This document shows positions 7,542 through 16,774 of a DNA stretch of 64,000 nt, piece after piece. The stretch comes from Poindextera sp965277425. GTDB lineage: Bacteria; Pseudomonadota; Alphaproteobacteria; Caulobacterales; Caulobacteraceae. Positions within the stretch are counted from its first letter, which is position 1, and each line of letters opens with the position of its first letter. Location of the stretch: NCBI GenBank assembly GCA_965277425.1, contig CBDICR010000007.1, positions 1,488,001 to 1,552,000 of the forward strand, in the 5' to 3' direction. The position numbers and the translations under genes were made by a program. A model generated the notes under the pieces. The model did no database searches. It saw only the letters and a list, made by a program, of their open reading frames with translations, and had not been told where the DNA came from.

Positions 7542-9911
7542 TCAGTCGAAATAATACCTGGTCCGTTTGGCCCACGACGAGTTGGGATAGCGCTGGTGCA
7601 GCACATCGAAAGCGCGGTGGCTGAGGTGGTCGTGACTGTGGCCGTAGCGGGCGACATGGACCAGCCAATAGAGAGCTTCCGGCGCGCGCGGATCGCGGGC
7701 GTGGGCGCTCGCATAGGCCAGCACCTCGTCCCAGACCGAGGCGCCGAGCTCCTCGCCGTCATGATAGGGCCGCGCCATGCGCTTTCGCTCCAGCGCGGCC
7801 TGGCCGACCAGGGCGGCGGCGAAATCGGGCCGGCGCAGCGGGAAGGCGCCCTGCCCGCAATAGGTCAGGCAGACCAGGTCGCTGGTCGCCCAGAGCGCCG
7901 CGTCGGAGACATCCTTGTGGTCCTTGTCGTCGCCGCAATAGCCATCGGGCGTGTAGGCGGTCAGGCAGGGCGGCGCGGAGTCGCCCCTAGTCGAGCCGGC
8001 CGGCAGGATCATCCAGTCGTACCAGGGCCCCTGAAAATCGGCGACCTTGCCGTCCGGCCGCGTGTAGGAGGCCAGATCCGTCGCCAGGCCGGGGACCTTG
8101 GCGAAGATGAAGAACTCGGCGAACCGCTTGGCCGGCCCAGGCGGCGTGTGGGCGACCCGCGCCCAGTCGGGGCCAAGTTGCGGCAGCAGCGTCTGAAGCC
8201 GCAGCGCCAGCGCGTCGATCCGGCCATTGTCCTGCATCAGCACCGCCCGCGTCCAACTGGTCAGAGCGATGTCGAGGCGCAGCGTCGCCGGCAGGCTTGG
8301 ATCATCGGCCAGAGCGGTGCGCTCGGCGAGCGGCAGACGGTCGATCAGGGCCCGGGCATCGGGTCCCAAGCCCACCTTGCCGGCGGCGTCATAGAGGTCG
8401 CGGGGTTCTTCCTCGTCATTGAACTTGTCGCGCACGCAGCCATCGCCGCCGTTGTCGTCGGCGCAGAGGCGGGTGCGCAGCGCCAAGCGAGCGAAGGCGC
8501 CTTGATTTTCCGCCACCTGCATCCGCTCGCCCCTGAACAGGTTGCGGTCGCTGACCGCCAGGTCGCGGCGCGCCAGGATGGCGTCCAACGCCGCGCGGGT
8601 CTCGCGCTCCGGCGCGCTCGCCAGGGTCAGGCGAAGGCGGTGATAGGCCGCGGTCAGAAAAGCCGGCGAGGTGGGGCGGGTCGCCGCCGCGGCTCGCGTC
8701 AGGGCCGGCGCGGCGGGATCGGAGGGATCGGCCAGGCTCAAGGCCGCGACCAGCCAGGCGGCGTCATGGGTCGCGGTCCATCGCGCCTGCGCATGAGCCA
8801 GCGAATAAGCGTTCGCCCGCCGTTGGGCGGCCTGATGCGCAGGATCGTCCGAGGTCGGATCGACCGCCGGCGCGCCGGGCGCCGCGCCCTTCATCGTCGC
8901 GATCCAATCCAGGATTTCCGGCGGCCGACCGGCCTTGTCGTTCAGGTCGACATAGTCGCGGAAATCCACCGCCGCGTCGTCGCGCAGGCTGGGCGCCGTC
9001 ATTTCCCGATTCAAGGCGATGCGGACCTGATCGGGATTTTCCTGCTCGTCGATAATCATGGCCATGGACCGCACCTGGTCCTGGGCGAAGGTCCCCGCCG
9101 GCGCGGCGGCCAGGGCGCCGATGGCGCGGTGGGCCTCGGCGAAGGCCTTGGGGGTGCGGGTCGCCAGCGCCTGGCGCAACAGGGCGCGCGCGGTCAGATA
9201 GGGCGCCATCCGGCGCCATGGCGATTGGGCGTCGCGGCCGATCGCGGCGAATCCGGCGGCGGCGCGCGCATTGTCGCCCTGATATAGGGCCAGCGCCGAA
9301 GCCTGATAGGCGCGGTCGGCCCTCAGCCAGGCGGGGGCCCTTGCGTCCAAGGCGGGCATGACCGCCGCCGACGCGCTGCAGCCCTCGAAGACGGCGTCCT
9401 GGCCGTCGACCCAGGCCTTCACCCAGGGCGAGACGGCGCCGTAGCGCGCGATGCGGTCCTTCAGGGTCGCGGCCGCATTGGCGAAGGCGCCGGCGAAGCA
9501 GTTGGGTTCGGTGGCGTTGTCGGCGACGGGCCGATCGGTCTGGATGGCGGCGGCCTGCGCGGCGACGCCAGGCACCGCCGCCCGCGCCGTGACCCAGGCC
9601 TGGGTCTGATCCCAGGTCTGCGGATCGGCGCTGTCGCAGCACGGGATGGACAGCCGCGCGCCCGCCGCCCGCCCGACCGGCAAGCCGTGCAGCAGCCGCC
9701 AGTCCATGAATAGCCGCGCCCTCGGCGACTGGGCCATCACCAGCGCGATGCGCCCGTCGTAAAAGGCGTTCAGGTCGGCCGCCTGGCCGCCGAAGGCGTC
9801 GATATAGGCCGGCCCCTCCGGCGACGGGCCGCAGGCCTCGGCCGGGCCGCAGGTCGCGGTCGCCAAGATCAGCGCGCTCGCCACGGCGATGCGGAGCCTG
9901 GACGATGTCAT
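7542..9911 (-). CDS. Large exported protein of unknown function
   Basis: 789 residues. The N-terminus SSRLRIAVASALILATATCGPAEACGPS is a signal peptide; either a lipoprotein Cys at TATC or cleavage after AEA is possible. The mature part is Ala-rich and helical with irregular tetratricopeptide-like spacing, and has conserved-looking Trp/Tyr positions near the C-terminus (LYWLVHVARYGHSHDHLSHRAFDVLHQRYP). Its start overlaps the stop of the upstream DUF3142-type gene by 4 bp, so the two are co-translated and probably act together in the periplasm. I do not recognise a catalytic motif. Confidence 0.75.
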   Translation of the reverse strand: MTSSRLRIAVASALILATATCGPAEACGPSPEGPAYIDAFGGQAADLNAFYDGRIALVMAQSPRARLFMDWRLLHGLPVGRAAGARLSIPCCDSADPQTWDQTQAWVTARAAVPGVAAQAAAIQTDRPVADNATEPNCFAGAFANAAATLKDRIARYGAVSPWVKAWVDGQDAVFEGCSASAAVMPALDARAPAWLRADRAYQASALALYQGDNARAAAGFAAIGRDAQSPWRRMAPYLTARALLRQALATRTPKAFAEAHRAIGALAAAPAGTFAQDQVRSMAMIIDEQENPDQVRIALNREMTAPSLRDDAAVDFRDYVDLNDKAGRPPEILDWIATMKGAAPGAPAVDPTSDDPAHQAAQRRANAYSLAHAQARWTATHDAAWLVAALSLADPSDPAAPALTRAAAATRPTSPAFLTAAYHRLRLTLASAPERETRAALDAILARRDLAVSDRNLFRGERMQVAENQGAFARLALRTRLCADDNGGDGCVRDKFNDEEEPRDLYDAAGKVGLGPDARALIDRLPLAERTALADDPSLPATLRLDIALTSWTRAVLMQDNGRIDALALRLQTLLPQLGPDWARVAHTPPGPAKRFAEFFIFAKVPGLATDLASYTRPDGKVADFQGPWYDWMILPAGSTRGDSAPPCLTAYTPDGYCGDDKDHKDVSDAALWATSDLVCLTYCGQGAFPLRRPDFAAALVGQAALERKRMARPYHDGEELGASVWDEVLAYASAHARDPRAPEALYWLVHVARYGHSHDHLSHRAFDVLHQRYPNSSWAKRTRYYFD

Positions 9912-10645
9912 GGCTGGGACCTCTTCAAGACGGCGGCTATGTCGGCGGCCGTCCAGTTGTGGGGGTTGAAGACATAGACGCGCCGGCCGCCGGGGATGCG
10001 TGTCAGCGGCGTATCCATGGAAATTCCGATCGCGCTTCGACAGCGCCGATCGGCGAAGTCGCCGCCGGCCGCGAGCCTGGCCTTCAGCCGTTCGCCCTCA
10101 GGCCCCATGCGGAAGACCATGGGCACGATCTCGTCGACCTCGGCCTGGCTCAGCCAGGTTTCGGTTTCGCACCAGGAAGCCAGGGCGTTCATCGACAGCG
10201 GGGTGTGCGCGCCCAGGCCGCTGCGGACGTCGTGGATGAGATCCAGCAGCACCTGACGCTGCGACTGCCTGACCTCGAAGTCGATCTGCACCGCCTGGAA
10301 TCCCGGCGTGCGGGCATAGGCCAGCACCGTCGCGGCGGCGCGCGCGCGCAGGGCGGGCGTCCAGGCGAGCGGCTGGCTGGGATCGATCTGGATATGCACC
10401 ACCGCGATTCGCCGCGCGCCCGGCGCGGTCTTCAGCGGAAACCGCCGCCCGCGCGCCCAAAGCCCGGCGCCGGAAAGCTGCACGAAGCCGACGACGGCCG
10501 CGACCTCGACCTTGGCGCCGGCGGCGCGCAGATCCTCCGGTCGTTCCCACGCCCAGAGCACCAGGGCTGGCTGGGCCTTTGCCGGCGCGGCCGCGGCCAG
10601 CGCCAGAAGCAGGGCGGCGGCGATGGTCTGGGCTGAGGGTCGCAT
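9908..10645 (-). CDS. Exported DUF3142-type protein
   Basis: 245 residues from the ATG at 10645. It opens with a clear signal peptide (PSAQTIAAALLLALAAAAPAKA). The mature part has the layout of DUF3142 proteins, which resemble TIM-barrel glycoside hydrolases: ALVLWAWERPEDL near the start, VHIQIDPSQPLAWT, and FQAVQIDFEVRQSQR in which D and E sit on a strand end. It is the first gene of a two-gene operon with the 789-residue exported protein. The assignment to DUF3142 is from memory of the family pattern. Confidence 0.7.
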   Translation of the reverse strand: MRPSAQTIAAALLLALAAAAPAKAQPALVLWAWERPEDLRAAGAKVEVAAVVGFVQLSGAGLWARGRRFPLKTAPGARRIAVVHIQIDPSQPLAWTPALRARAAATVLAYARTPGFQAVQIDFEVRQSQRQVLLDLIHDVRSGLGAHTPLSMNALASWCETETWLSQAEVDEIVPMVFRMGPEGERLKARLAAGGDFADRRCRSAIGISMDTPLTRIPGGRRVYVFNPHNWTAADIAAVLKRSQP

Positions 10646-10743
10646 GACGGGTCTCCAGCCCGGACTTTGCAAGACGGATCGATCCGGCGCGAGCGTGATG
10701 ATCGGCCCTTCCCCGCAACCGCCGCCTTGTCCGGCGCCGAGGT

Positions 10744-11538
10744 GTGAGCCAACCTGCGGCCTTGTGCGGATTCGTGAGGACTGGCGGCTTGACGCAGGGC
10801 GCTGACGCAGAGCTATCCGACGCGCAAAGCCGTCGCATCGCCGTGCGCGTGCGCGAGGAACTGGCGCGCCGGCGCATCTCGCGCCAGCGGCTGGCGGACG
10901 AGGCCCGGATCAGCATTTCCACGCTGGAAAAGGCGTTGTCCGGCCGGCGGCCGTTCACGCTGGCGACCCTGATCCGGCTGGAACAGGCGCTGGGCGCGTC
11001 GCTCAGGCCGGGCGAGGCGGCGGCGAGCAGCCAGGCGCCGGACACGCTGGGCGCCTATTCGCGGGCGGCCGTGGCCTGGCTGGAAGGCGAGTACCTGACG
11101 CTCAGGCCGTCATTCGAAGACTCGCGGGCCATCTACGCCTACCGCACCGAGATCGCCTGGAGCGACCCGGCGTCCTGCCTGAGCTTTCACGAGGCGGCGC
11201 GGTTGGACTCGGCCTTCACCCAGTCGGGTCAGGTCTCCCTGCCCCACCAGTCCGGCCACATCTACCTGGTCACCAACGACCACGGCCAGTTCCGCCTGAT
11301 CACGCTCGGCCGCGCCACCATCACCGGCGAGATGTACGGGCTTTTGAGCACGCTGCGGTCCGGCGGCGGCGGCCACCTGACCCCGGTCGCCGCCCCGATC
11401 GCCTTCGTGCCGATGAAAAACGCGCCCGCCGCCCGGTTCGGCCAGATCGCGCCCGACGATCCCGTTCACGACGACTACCGCTCGCGGCTGGACCGGGGCG
11501 TGCGCGAGGGCTTCGTCCGCCTGATCGGCGGGGGTTGA
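10744..11538 (+). CDS. XRE-type transcriptional regulator with large C-terminal domain
   Basis: Up to 264 residues. The helix-turn-helix is VREELARRRISRQRLADEARISISTLEKALSGRRPFTLATLIRLEQALG (about residues 36-84), a classic Cro/CI-type domain. The ~160-residue C-terminal part contains repeated aromatic segments (YRTEIAWSDPASCLSFHEAAR, GHIYLVTNDHGQFRLITLGRA) and is probably a ligand-sensing domain. The GTG at 10744 may be upstream of the true start, because the first ~20 residues are not part of the domain. It is divergent from the exported-protein operon. Confidence 0.8.
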   Translation: MSQPAALCGFVRTGGLTQGADAELSDAQSRRIAVRVREELARRRISRQRLADEARISISTLEKALSGRRPFTLATLIRLEQALGASLRPGEAAASSQAPDTLGAYSRAAVAWLEGEYLTLRPSFEDSRAIYAYRTEIAWSDPASCLSFHEAARLDSAFTQSGQVSLPHQSGHIYLVTNDHGQFRLITLGRATITGEMYGLLSTLRSGGGGHLTPVAAPIAFVPMKNAPAARFGQIAPDDPVHDDYRSRLDRGVREGFVRLIGGG

Positions 11539-11558
11539 GACCGGGCCTTGCGCCGGAA

Positions 11559-12629
11559 TCAGCCGCCGGTACGCGCCGCCACCTCGCGCACGGCGGCCTT
11601 GGCCTCGGCCCACCAGCGCTGGACCAGGGCGCCGGCGTCGCCGGGTTCGGCCAGCGTCACCGCCTGGCCGGCCCAGAGCGACAGGACCGAGGCGTCATCC
11701 GACTTGGCGGCGGCGGCGCGCAGCGGTTGGGTCAGGCGGTTCTGCACCGGATAGGCGGGGACCTCGGCCTCGATCGGCCGCATCTCGCGCATGAAGTCGT
11801 TTTCGATGCCGCGCGCATAGCGGCCGGAAAAGGCCCGGCTCAGCCGCGTCGTGTCGTCTTCGGCCTCGACGATGGCGCGCCGCCAGGCCGGGCTGATCAG
11901 GCTCTGGTCGGCGAGCAGGAAGGCCGATCCCATCTGAGCCGCGACCGCGCCCAGGGCCAGGGCGGCGGCGACGCCCCGCCCGTCCATGATCCCGCCCGCC
12001 GCGATCACTGGGACCGCAACGGCGCGCCGGACGGTCGCCACCAGCGCCATGGTCCCGACCAGGCTGTCTTCGACCGGCTTGAGGAAGGCGCCGCGATGGC
12101 CGCCGGCCTCAAAGCCTTGCGCGCAGATGGCGTCGGCGCCGACAGCGGCCCAGGCCCTGGCCTCGGCGACCGTGGTGGCCGTGCCGATGACGAAGACGTC
12201 GCGTTCATGCAGGGCGGCGACCTGGGCCGCGGTCAGGATGGAAAAGGCGAAGCTGGCCGCCGGCGGCGCGGCGCGGATGACCGCCTCGAACTGCGCCGCG
12301 AAATCCTGCGCGTAGTCATTGGGCGCGGCCGGCAAGGGGATGCCGCGGGCGTCGTACCATGGCTGCAACCGGGCGAGCGCCGTCTGCACCGTGTCCGCGC
12401 CCGGCCGCGCCGGTTCGGTCATCAGAAAGTTGAGCGCAAAGGGCCGATCGGTCGCGCTCTTCAGCTCGGCGACCGCGCCGGCGATCTGGTCGGGGCCAAG
12501 GCCCGCGGCGGCGAGCTGGCCCATGGCGCCGGCGCGGCTGACCGCCAGCGCCATCGCCTGGGTGGAGGCGCCCCACATCGGCGCCTGCACGATCGGGATG
12601 GCGAGGCTTTCCAGCGGCGAGGGGCTCAC
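11559..12629 (-). CDS. Nitronate monooxygenase family protein
   Basis: 356 residues. This FMN-dependent TIM-barrel family oxidises alkyl nitronates. Diagnostic features are the N-terminal PIVQAPMWGASTQAMALAVSRAGAMGQLAAAG, the catalytic-His segment ADAICAQGFEAGGHRGAF, and the phosphate-binding VPVIAAGGIMDGRGVAAALALGAVAAQMGSAFL. The start overlaps the stop of the upstream RNA methyltransferase gene by 4 bp, so it is the second gene of a two-gene operon. Confidence 0.92.
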   Translation of the reverse strand: MSPSPLESLAIPIVQAPMWGASTQAMALAVSRAGAMGQLAAAGLGPDQIAGAVAELKSATDRPFALNFLMTEPARPGADTVQTALARLQPWYDARGIPLPAAPNDYAQDFAAQFEAVIRAAPPAASFAFSILTAAQVAALHERDVFVIGTATTVAEARAWAAVGADAICAQGFEAGGHRGAFLKPVEDSLVGTMALVATVRRAVAVPVIAAGGIMDGRGVAAALALGAVAAQMGSAFLLADQSLISPAWRRAIVEAEDDTTRLSRAFSGRYARGIENDFMREMRPIEAEVPAYPVQNRLTQPLRAAAAKSDDASVLSLWAGQAVTLAEPGDAGALVQRWWAEAKAAVREVAARTGG

Positions 12630-13411
12630 TTGGCGGCCTCCTTCGCCGCCCGCTCGCGCGCCAGGCGGGCCAGCACCCGGCCGCGGCCCTTGGTCAGGGC
12701 GGTGACGACGCCGCGCAGGGTGCGCGCTTCTTGGGTCGACAGCCGGGCGCGCGAGAAGATCGAACGCAGATTGCGCACCATGGACGGCGTCTTTTCCGGC
12801 GGAAAGAAGAAGCCGGCGGCCTCCAGCTCGCTCTCAAGATGGTCATAGAAGCCGGCGACTTCGGCCTGGCTCGCCGGCTCGGCGGTGTCGGCGAAGGCCG
12901 CCGGCGCGCCCGCGTCGATGGTCGCGCGCCACTCATAGCCATTGATCGCCACCGCCTGGGCCAGGTTCAGCGAGCGGAACTTCGGGTCGATCGGAATGGT
13001 CACGATCGCCTGGCAAAAGGCGATATCGGCGGTCTCCAGCCCGGCCCGCTCGGCCCCGAACAACAGGCCCGTCGCCAGGCCCTCGGCGGCGGCCGAATGC
13101 AGTTCGCCGGCCGCCTCGCGCGGCGTGATGATCGGCACCCGCGCCTCGCGCGGGCGGGCGGTGGTCGCGTAGACGCGGGTAAGGTCCGCCGTCGCCTCGG
13201 CGATGCTGGCGAAGACTTGGGCGTTGTCCAGCGGCCAGTCGGCGCCCGACGCGCTGGCCCAGGCGCGCTCTTGCGGCCAGCCGTCGCGCGGCGCGACCAG
13301 GCGCAGGTCGGCAAGGCCGAAATTGGCCATCACCCGGGCTACCGCGCCGATGTTTTGCGCCAGCTGCGGCCGGTCCAGGATGACGCTGGGGGGGCGGAGC
13401 GTCTGGCTCAT
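12626..13411 (-). CDS. trmJ: SPOUT-family tRNA/rRNA 2'-O-methyltransferase, TrmJ-like
   Basis: 261 residues. The knotted SPOUT fold is indicated by PSVILDRPQLAQNIGAVARVMANFGLADLRLVAPRDGWP at the N-terminus and the SAM-binding trio GLLFGAERAGLETADIAFCQAIVTIPIDPKFRSLNLAQAVAINGYEW. This order and the S-L-N-L-A-Q-A-V motif match TrmJ, which methylates the 2'-O of nucleotide 32 in several tRNAs. The C-terminal helical extension is longer than in bare TrmH proteins. It is divergent from icd. Confidence 0.88.
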   Translation of the reverse strand: MSQTLRPPSVILDRPQLAQNIGAVARVMANFGLADLRLVAPRDGWPQERAWASASGADWPLDNAQVFASIAEATADLTRVYATTARPREARVPIITPREAAGELHSAAAEGLATGLLFGAERAGLETADIAFCQAIVTIPIDPKFRSLNLAQAVAINGYEWRATIDAGAPAAFADTAEPASQAEVAGFYDHLESELEAAGFFFPPEKTPSMVRNLRSIFSRARLSTQEARTLRGVVTALTKGRGRVLARLARERAAKEAAK

Positions 13412-13504
13412 CGCGCCGCAATAGCGGGTTTCGCCGTGGGCGGCGAGCGTCTATAGCGGGGCTCGATTTTTCCGAGCCCGTCCAGGCCGTTTTCCGGAGT
13501 TCGC

Positions 13505-14722
13505 ATGGCCAAGATCAAAGTCGCCAACCCCATCGCGGACCTCGACGGCGATGAGATGACCCGGATCATCTGGAAGATGATCAAGGACAAGCTGATCTTC
13601 CCCTTCCTCGACCTGCCCATCGAATATTACGACCTGGGGGTCGAACATCGCGACGCCACCGACGACCAGGTCACCATCGATGCGGCCGAGGCGATCAAGC
13701 GGCTCGGCGTCGGCATCAAGTGCGCCACCATCACCCCCGACGCCGCCCGGGTGAAGGAATTCAACCTCAAATCGATGTGGAAGTCGCCGAACGGCACCAT
13801 CCGCAACATTTTGGGCGGGGTGATCTTCCGTGAACCGATCATCTGCAAGAACGTCCCGCGCCTGATCCCGGGCTGGACCGAGCCGATCATCATCGGCCGC
13901 CACGCCTATGGCGACCAGTACCGCGCCACCGACTTCCTGGTCCCGGGCGCCGGCAAGCTGACGCTGCGTTTCGACGGCGCCGACGGCCAGGTGATCGAGC
14001 GCGAGGTGTTCGACTTTCCCGCCTCGGGCGTGGCCCTGGCCATGTACAATCTCGACCAGTCGATCCGCGACTTCGCCCACGCCACCTTCACCTACGCCCT
14101 GGCGCGGCGGTTTCCGGTCTATCTGTCGACCAAGAACACCATCCTCAAGGTCTATGACGGGCGCTTCAAGGACCTGTTCCAGGAGATTTTCGACGCCGAA
14201 TACACCGAGAAATTCAAGGCGGCCGGGATCACCTACGAACACCGGCTGATCGACGACATGGTCGCCGCCTCGCTGAAATGGTCGGGCGGCTATGTCTGGG
14301 CCTGCAAGAACTACGACGGCGACGTGCAGTCGGACTCGGTGGCGCAGGGCTATGGCTCGCTCGGCCTGATGACCTCGGTCCTGGTGACGCCCGACGGAGC
14401 GATCATGGAGGCCGAGGCCGCCCACGGCACCGTCACCCGCCACTTCCGCCAGTTCCAGCGCGGCGAGAGCACCTCGACCAACTCCATCGCCTCGATCTTC
14501 GCCTGGACGCAAGGGTTGAAGCACCGGGCCAAGCTGGACGGTAACGCCGACCTCGAACACTATTCGCAGGTTCTGGAAAAGGTCTGCGTCGACACGGTCG
14601 AATCCGGCTCCATGACCAAAGACCTGGCGCTGCTGGTCGGCGACCATCAGGGCTGGCTGACCACCGAAGGCTTCATCGACAAGGTCGCCGACAACCTGGC
14701 CAAGGCCCTGGCTTCAACCTGA
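13505..14722 (+). CDS. icd: Isocitrate dehydrogenase (NADP+)
   Basis: 405 residues, the size of the dimeric eukaryote-like (type II) NADP-IDH common in alphaproteobacteria. It oxidises isocitrate to 2-oxoglutarate and CO2 in the TCA cycle. The substrate loop (KSPNGTIRNILGG), the Mg-binding IDDMVAASLKWSGGYVWACKNYDGDVQSD and the NADP-binding AAHGTVTRHFRQFQRGESTSTNSIASIFAWT are intact. A hairpin with a T-run follows the stop at 14741..14779. Confidence 0.98.
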   Translation: MAKIKVANPIADLDGDEMTRIIWKMIKDKLIFPFLDLPIEYYDLGVEHRDATDDQVTIDAAEAIKRLGVGIKCATITPDAARVKEFNLKSMWKSPNGTIRNILGGVIFREPIICKNVPRLIPGWTEPIIIGRHAYGDQYRATDFLVPGAGKLTLRFDGADGQVIEREVFDFPASGVALAMYNLDQSIRDFAHATFTYALARRFPVYLSTKNTILKVYDGRFKDLFQEIFDAEYTEKFKAAGITYEHRLIDDMVAASLKWSGGYVWACKNYDGDVQSDSVAQGYGSLGLMTSVLVTPDGAIMEAEAAHGTVTRHFRQFQRGESTSTNSIASIFAWTQGLKHRAKLDGNADLEHYSQVLEKVCVDTVESGSMTKDLALLVGDHQGWLTTEGFIDKVADNLAKALAST

Positions 14723-14740
14723 GGCAACGTCACTATTATA

Positions 14741-14779
14741 CCGCTCATCCCCGCGGAAGCGGGGACCCAGGCTTTTTTT
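14741..14779 (+). terminator. icd terminator within an intergenic repeat
   Basis: CCCCGC-GGAA-GCGGGG (14749..14764) forms a stem-loop followed by CCCAGGC and a run of seven T, 20-40 nt after the icd stop. The whole 39-bp unit (CCGCTCATCCCCGC...CCCAGG-T7) recurs in inverted orientation at 16609..16645, on the far side of the group II intron. It is therefore both a terminator and a dispersed repeat unit. Confidence 0.75.
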
Positions 14780-14847
14780 GTTGCGGGCCTAGGAGCGTCG
14801 CCGGGTCAGCAAGATTGGCCACGAACCAATCGCGGTAGGGACGCGGG

Positions 14848-16220
14848 TTACCCCGCGCCCCCCGCACAGAACCGTACGTGCGGCTTTTCCGCATACGGCT
14901 CCCACCTTGGGTGTTTGACGGCGAAGCGCTGGTTGGGCCAGGGGTGGAGGATGCGCGGTGGGGGAAGCCAGTCGTTGGCGATCTTCTCCATTCGCGCCCA
15001 GGTCGTGCGGTCCCTGGAGCCGCGCCGCCGCAGCGCGCGCCGCCACAGGTTGGCGACCTGGTTGTGGAAGACCACGAGCGTGCGACTGTTGGTCGGCACG
15101 GCGTGATAGGCGAAGAAGCCGGTGACCACTTGCTTCAGCCATCGGCCTTGCTCGTCGATGGCCTGATGCCTTCGTCGCCGAGCGACAGTTCGAACGCCCC
15201 TAACCGCTCACCCATCGCCTCCTGGAAGCGCCTTGCATCGGCCTCGTGCTCGAAGCCCAGCACCATGTCATCGGCATAGCGCACGATGATCATGTCGCCG
15301 GACGCCTCGCGACGGCGCCATTGCTCGGCCCACAGGTCGAAGACGTAGTGCAGATAGATGTTGGCCAGGAGCGGCGAGATCACCGCGCCCTGTCCCGTCC
15401 CTGTCTCACTGACGCTTACGACCCCGTCTTCCAGGACGCCCGTCTTCAACCACTTCTGGATCAGGCGGACGATGCGCTTGTCGCCGATCCGATGCTCCAG
15501 GAAGCGGACCAGCCAGGCATGGCTGACCGTATCGAAGACGCTTCTGATATCGGCGTCCAGGATGAAGTTCACCGCCCTGGTCTCGATCCCGACCACCAGG
15601 GCGTCCAGCGCGTCGTGCTGGCCGCGCCTGGGCCGGAAGCCGTAGCTGAAGCCGAGGAAGTCTTCCTCATAGATGGCGTTCAGCACCCCGAGCACGGCCT
15701 TCTGGACAATCTTGTCCTCAAGCGCGGCGATCGCCAGCGGTCGCTGGCTCCCGTCTTGCTTGGGGATCATCACCCGTCTGGCCGGCTGAGCCCGGTACGC
15801 TCCCCGGTGGACCCGGTCGCACAGATCGGCGAGCCTCGGCTCGAGATCGGCCCCGTAGTCGCGCCACGTCATGCCGTCCACCCCAGGAGACGCATCTCGC
15901 TTGAGCGCGAGGTACGCCTCCCGCAGCCAGGCGTCGTCGACATGGTGCAGGAGCGAGATGAACCTCGCCTCCTTCCCTAGCCTTGCGGCTTGCCGTACGC
16001 GGTCCAGCGCCTGTGACACGCCGACCCGGCCCTGAGCCCGGGACGTGCTTTGCCGGCCCGCGTTTCCCTCGGCCCCCGCCCTTGGCTCCACGCCCTCCTC
16101 GGCCGGTCGCCCGGCTCCGTTCGCCCGCTTCCCAGCTACTATGGCGGGGTCTGACTTCTCGCGCCCGTTCATCCTCGGCTTCGGCTCCTCACCTTCCCAA
16201 GGCGGACCGGATCGGTGCAA
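14848..16220 (-). pseudogene. Group II intron reverse transcriptase/maturase, disrupted
   Basis: The upstream frame (15135..16220) encodes RT motifs 0-5: VMIPKQDGSQRPLAIAALEDKIVQ, FSYGFRPRRGQHDAL, NFILDADIRSVFD, GTGQGAVISPLLANIYLHYVFD and the catalytic YADD. After LGAFELSL the usual H-P-x-K-T-R-L-I-E-F continuation is absent. The sequence jumps to RHQAIDEQGRWLKQVVTGFFAYHAVPTN in another frame, continuing to the GIIM C-terminus (14848..15129, ...WLPPPRILHPWPNQRFAVKHPRWEPYA). By comparison with intact relatives roughly 90-100 residues of RT7/thumb are missing plus a frame change. No functional maturase can be made. Confidence 0.85.
14869..14901 (-). ncRNA. Group II intron domain V
   Basis: Minus strand GAGCCGTATGCGGAAAAGCC then GCACGTACGGTTC: a two-part stem with a GAAA-type terminal loop and the catalytic AGC-type triad near the 5' side. 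This is the most conserved part of group II ribozymes and is intact here even though the reverse transcriptase is broken. Confidence 0.85.
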
Positions 16221-16531
16221 CCCGACCGGCCGGACGCGAGATCTCCCAGGTTCCGACGTGTTCCTTCCGTGCGTGATCGGGTCTTTGACCCCGGCAGAGC
16301 GTCAGCCCCTCGCATGACGGGACCGCACATGTTGCCTTCAGCGTTCGTGACCGCCTCGGCCTCTGCGACTTTGTGCATGTCGTGGCTCAATAGCCGACCC
16401 CACACGGTTGCTGTGTACGCTTCGCGACGGTCGTCGCCTTCCGCCCCGCAACACTCGCTAACAGGCGGGCGCTACCCCTTACCTGCACGGGACTCTCACC
16501 CGCTGGAACTCGCCAGCTTCGCCTGGCGCAC

Positions 16532-16603
16532 CACGAAAATCACGAACGGGGCCGATCCAACCGCCCTGTCCGAACTGGAACGTTCGTGTTCGTGTTTTTC
16601 GTG
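16532..16603. repeat. Hairpin abutting the intron 5' end
   Basis: The arms CACGAAAATCACGAAC (16532..16547) and GTTCGTGTTTTTCGTG (16588..16603) are inverted repeats with one mismatch and a 40-nt loop. Read on the intron strand, the stem ends exactly where GTGCGCC of the intron begins. This matches the habit of group IIC introns to insert just 3' of a stem-loop. Confidence 0.6.
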
Positions 16604-16608
16604 GTTTG

Positions 16609-16645
16609 AAAAAACCTGGGTCGCCGCTTTCGCGGGGATGAGCGG
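16609..16645. repeat. Intergenic repeat, inverted copy of 14741..14779
   Basis: AAAAAACCTGGGTCGCCGCTTTCGCGGGGATGAGCGG (in parts: A-run, CCTGGGTC, GCCGCTTTCGCGGGGATGAGCGG) is the reverse complement of the icd terminator repeat with only a few differences. The two copies bracket the group II intron, facing opposite ways. Confidence 0.7.
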
Positions 16646-16716
16646 ATAAAAAGCTGGCGGTTCAGCTTAGCAGCAAACGCTCAGTCTGCCCTGAACTCAG
16701 CCTCCAGGGAAAGCTT

Positions 16717-16731
16717 GTTCTTGCTTCGTTC
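16717..16731 (+). promoter_or_regulatory. Candidate LexA (SOS) box before the VOC/SRPBCC pair
   Basis: GTTC-TTGCTTC-GTTC matches the alphaproteobacterial LexA consensus GTTC-N7-GTTC exactly, as does the recA box in this window. It lies 44 bp upstream of the ATG at 16775 and overlaps a plausible -35 (TTGCTT) that is 16 bp from TATGCT. The match is short, so chance is possible; the promoter-like placement supports it. Confidence 0.5.
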
Positions 16732-16774
16732 CGAAGAACGGATATGCTTGCCGCGACATTCGCGGGAGCAAACA

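Larger units (their letters stand above)
14829..16531 (-). mobile_element. Group II intron, degenerate
   Basis: On the minus strand the 5' end is GTGCGCC at 16531..16525, followed by a GTGAGAGTCCCG segment as in group II domain I. Domain V is a canonical 33-nt hairpin at 14901..14869 (GAGCCGTATGCGG-AAAA-..., ending TACGGTTC). A GC-rich domain VI hairpin with a GTAA loop follows, and the 3' end lies at 14829-14835 (CCCTAC or a few nt later). The intron encodes a reverse transcriptase that has lost part of its thumb region and is frameshifted. It sits directly after a hairpin, as group IIC introns do. The exact 3' boundary is uncertain by about 6 nt. Confidence 0.85.

Noticed and set aside
5054..7624. 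Long open frame of 856 codons on the plus strand
   Set aside because: It runs antisense to the SulP transporter and through a GST gene in another frame; its product is Arg/Gly/Asp-rich low-complexity sequence typical of a GC-rich shadow frame.
14789..15142. Minus-strand ORF of 117 codons within the intron
   Set aside because: It is out of frame with the maturase remnant at 14848..15129, which has clear GIIM-domain similarity.
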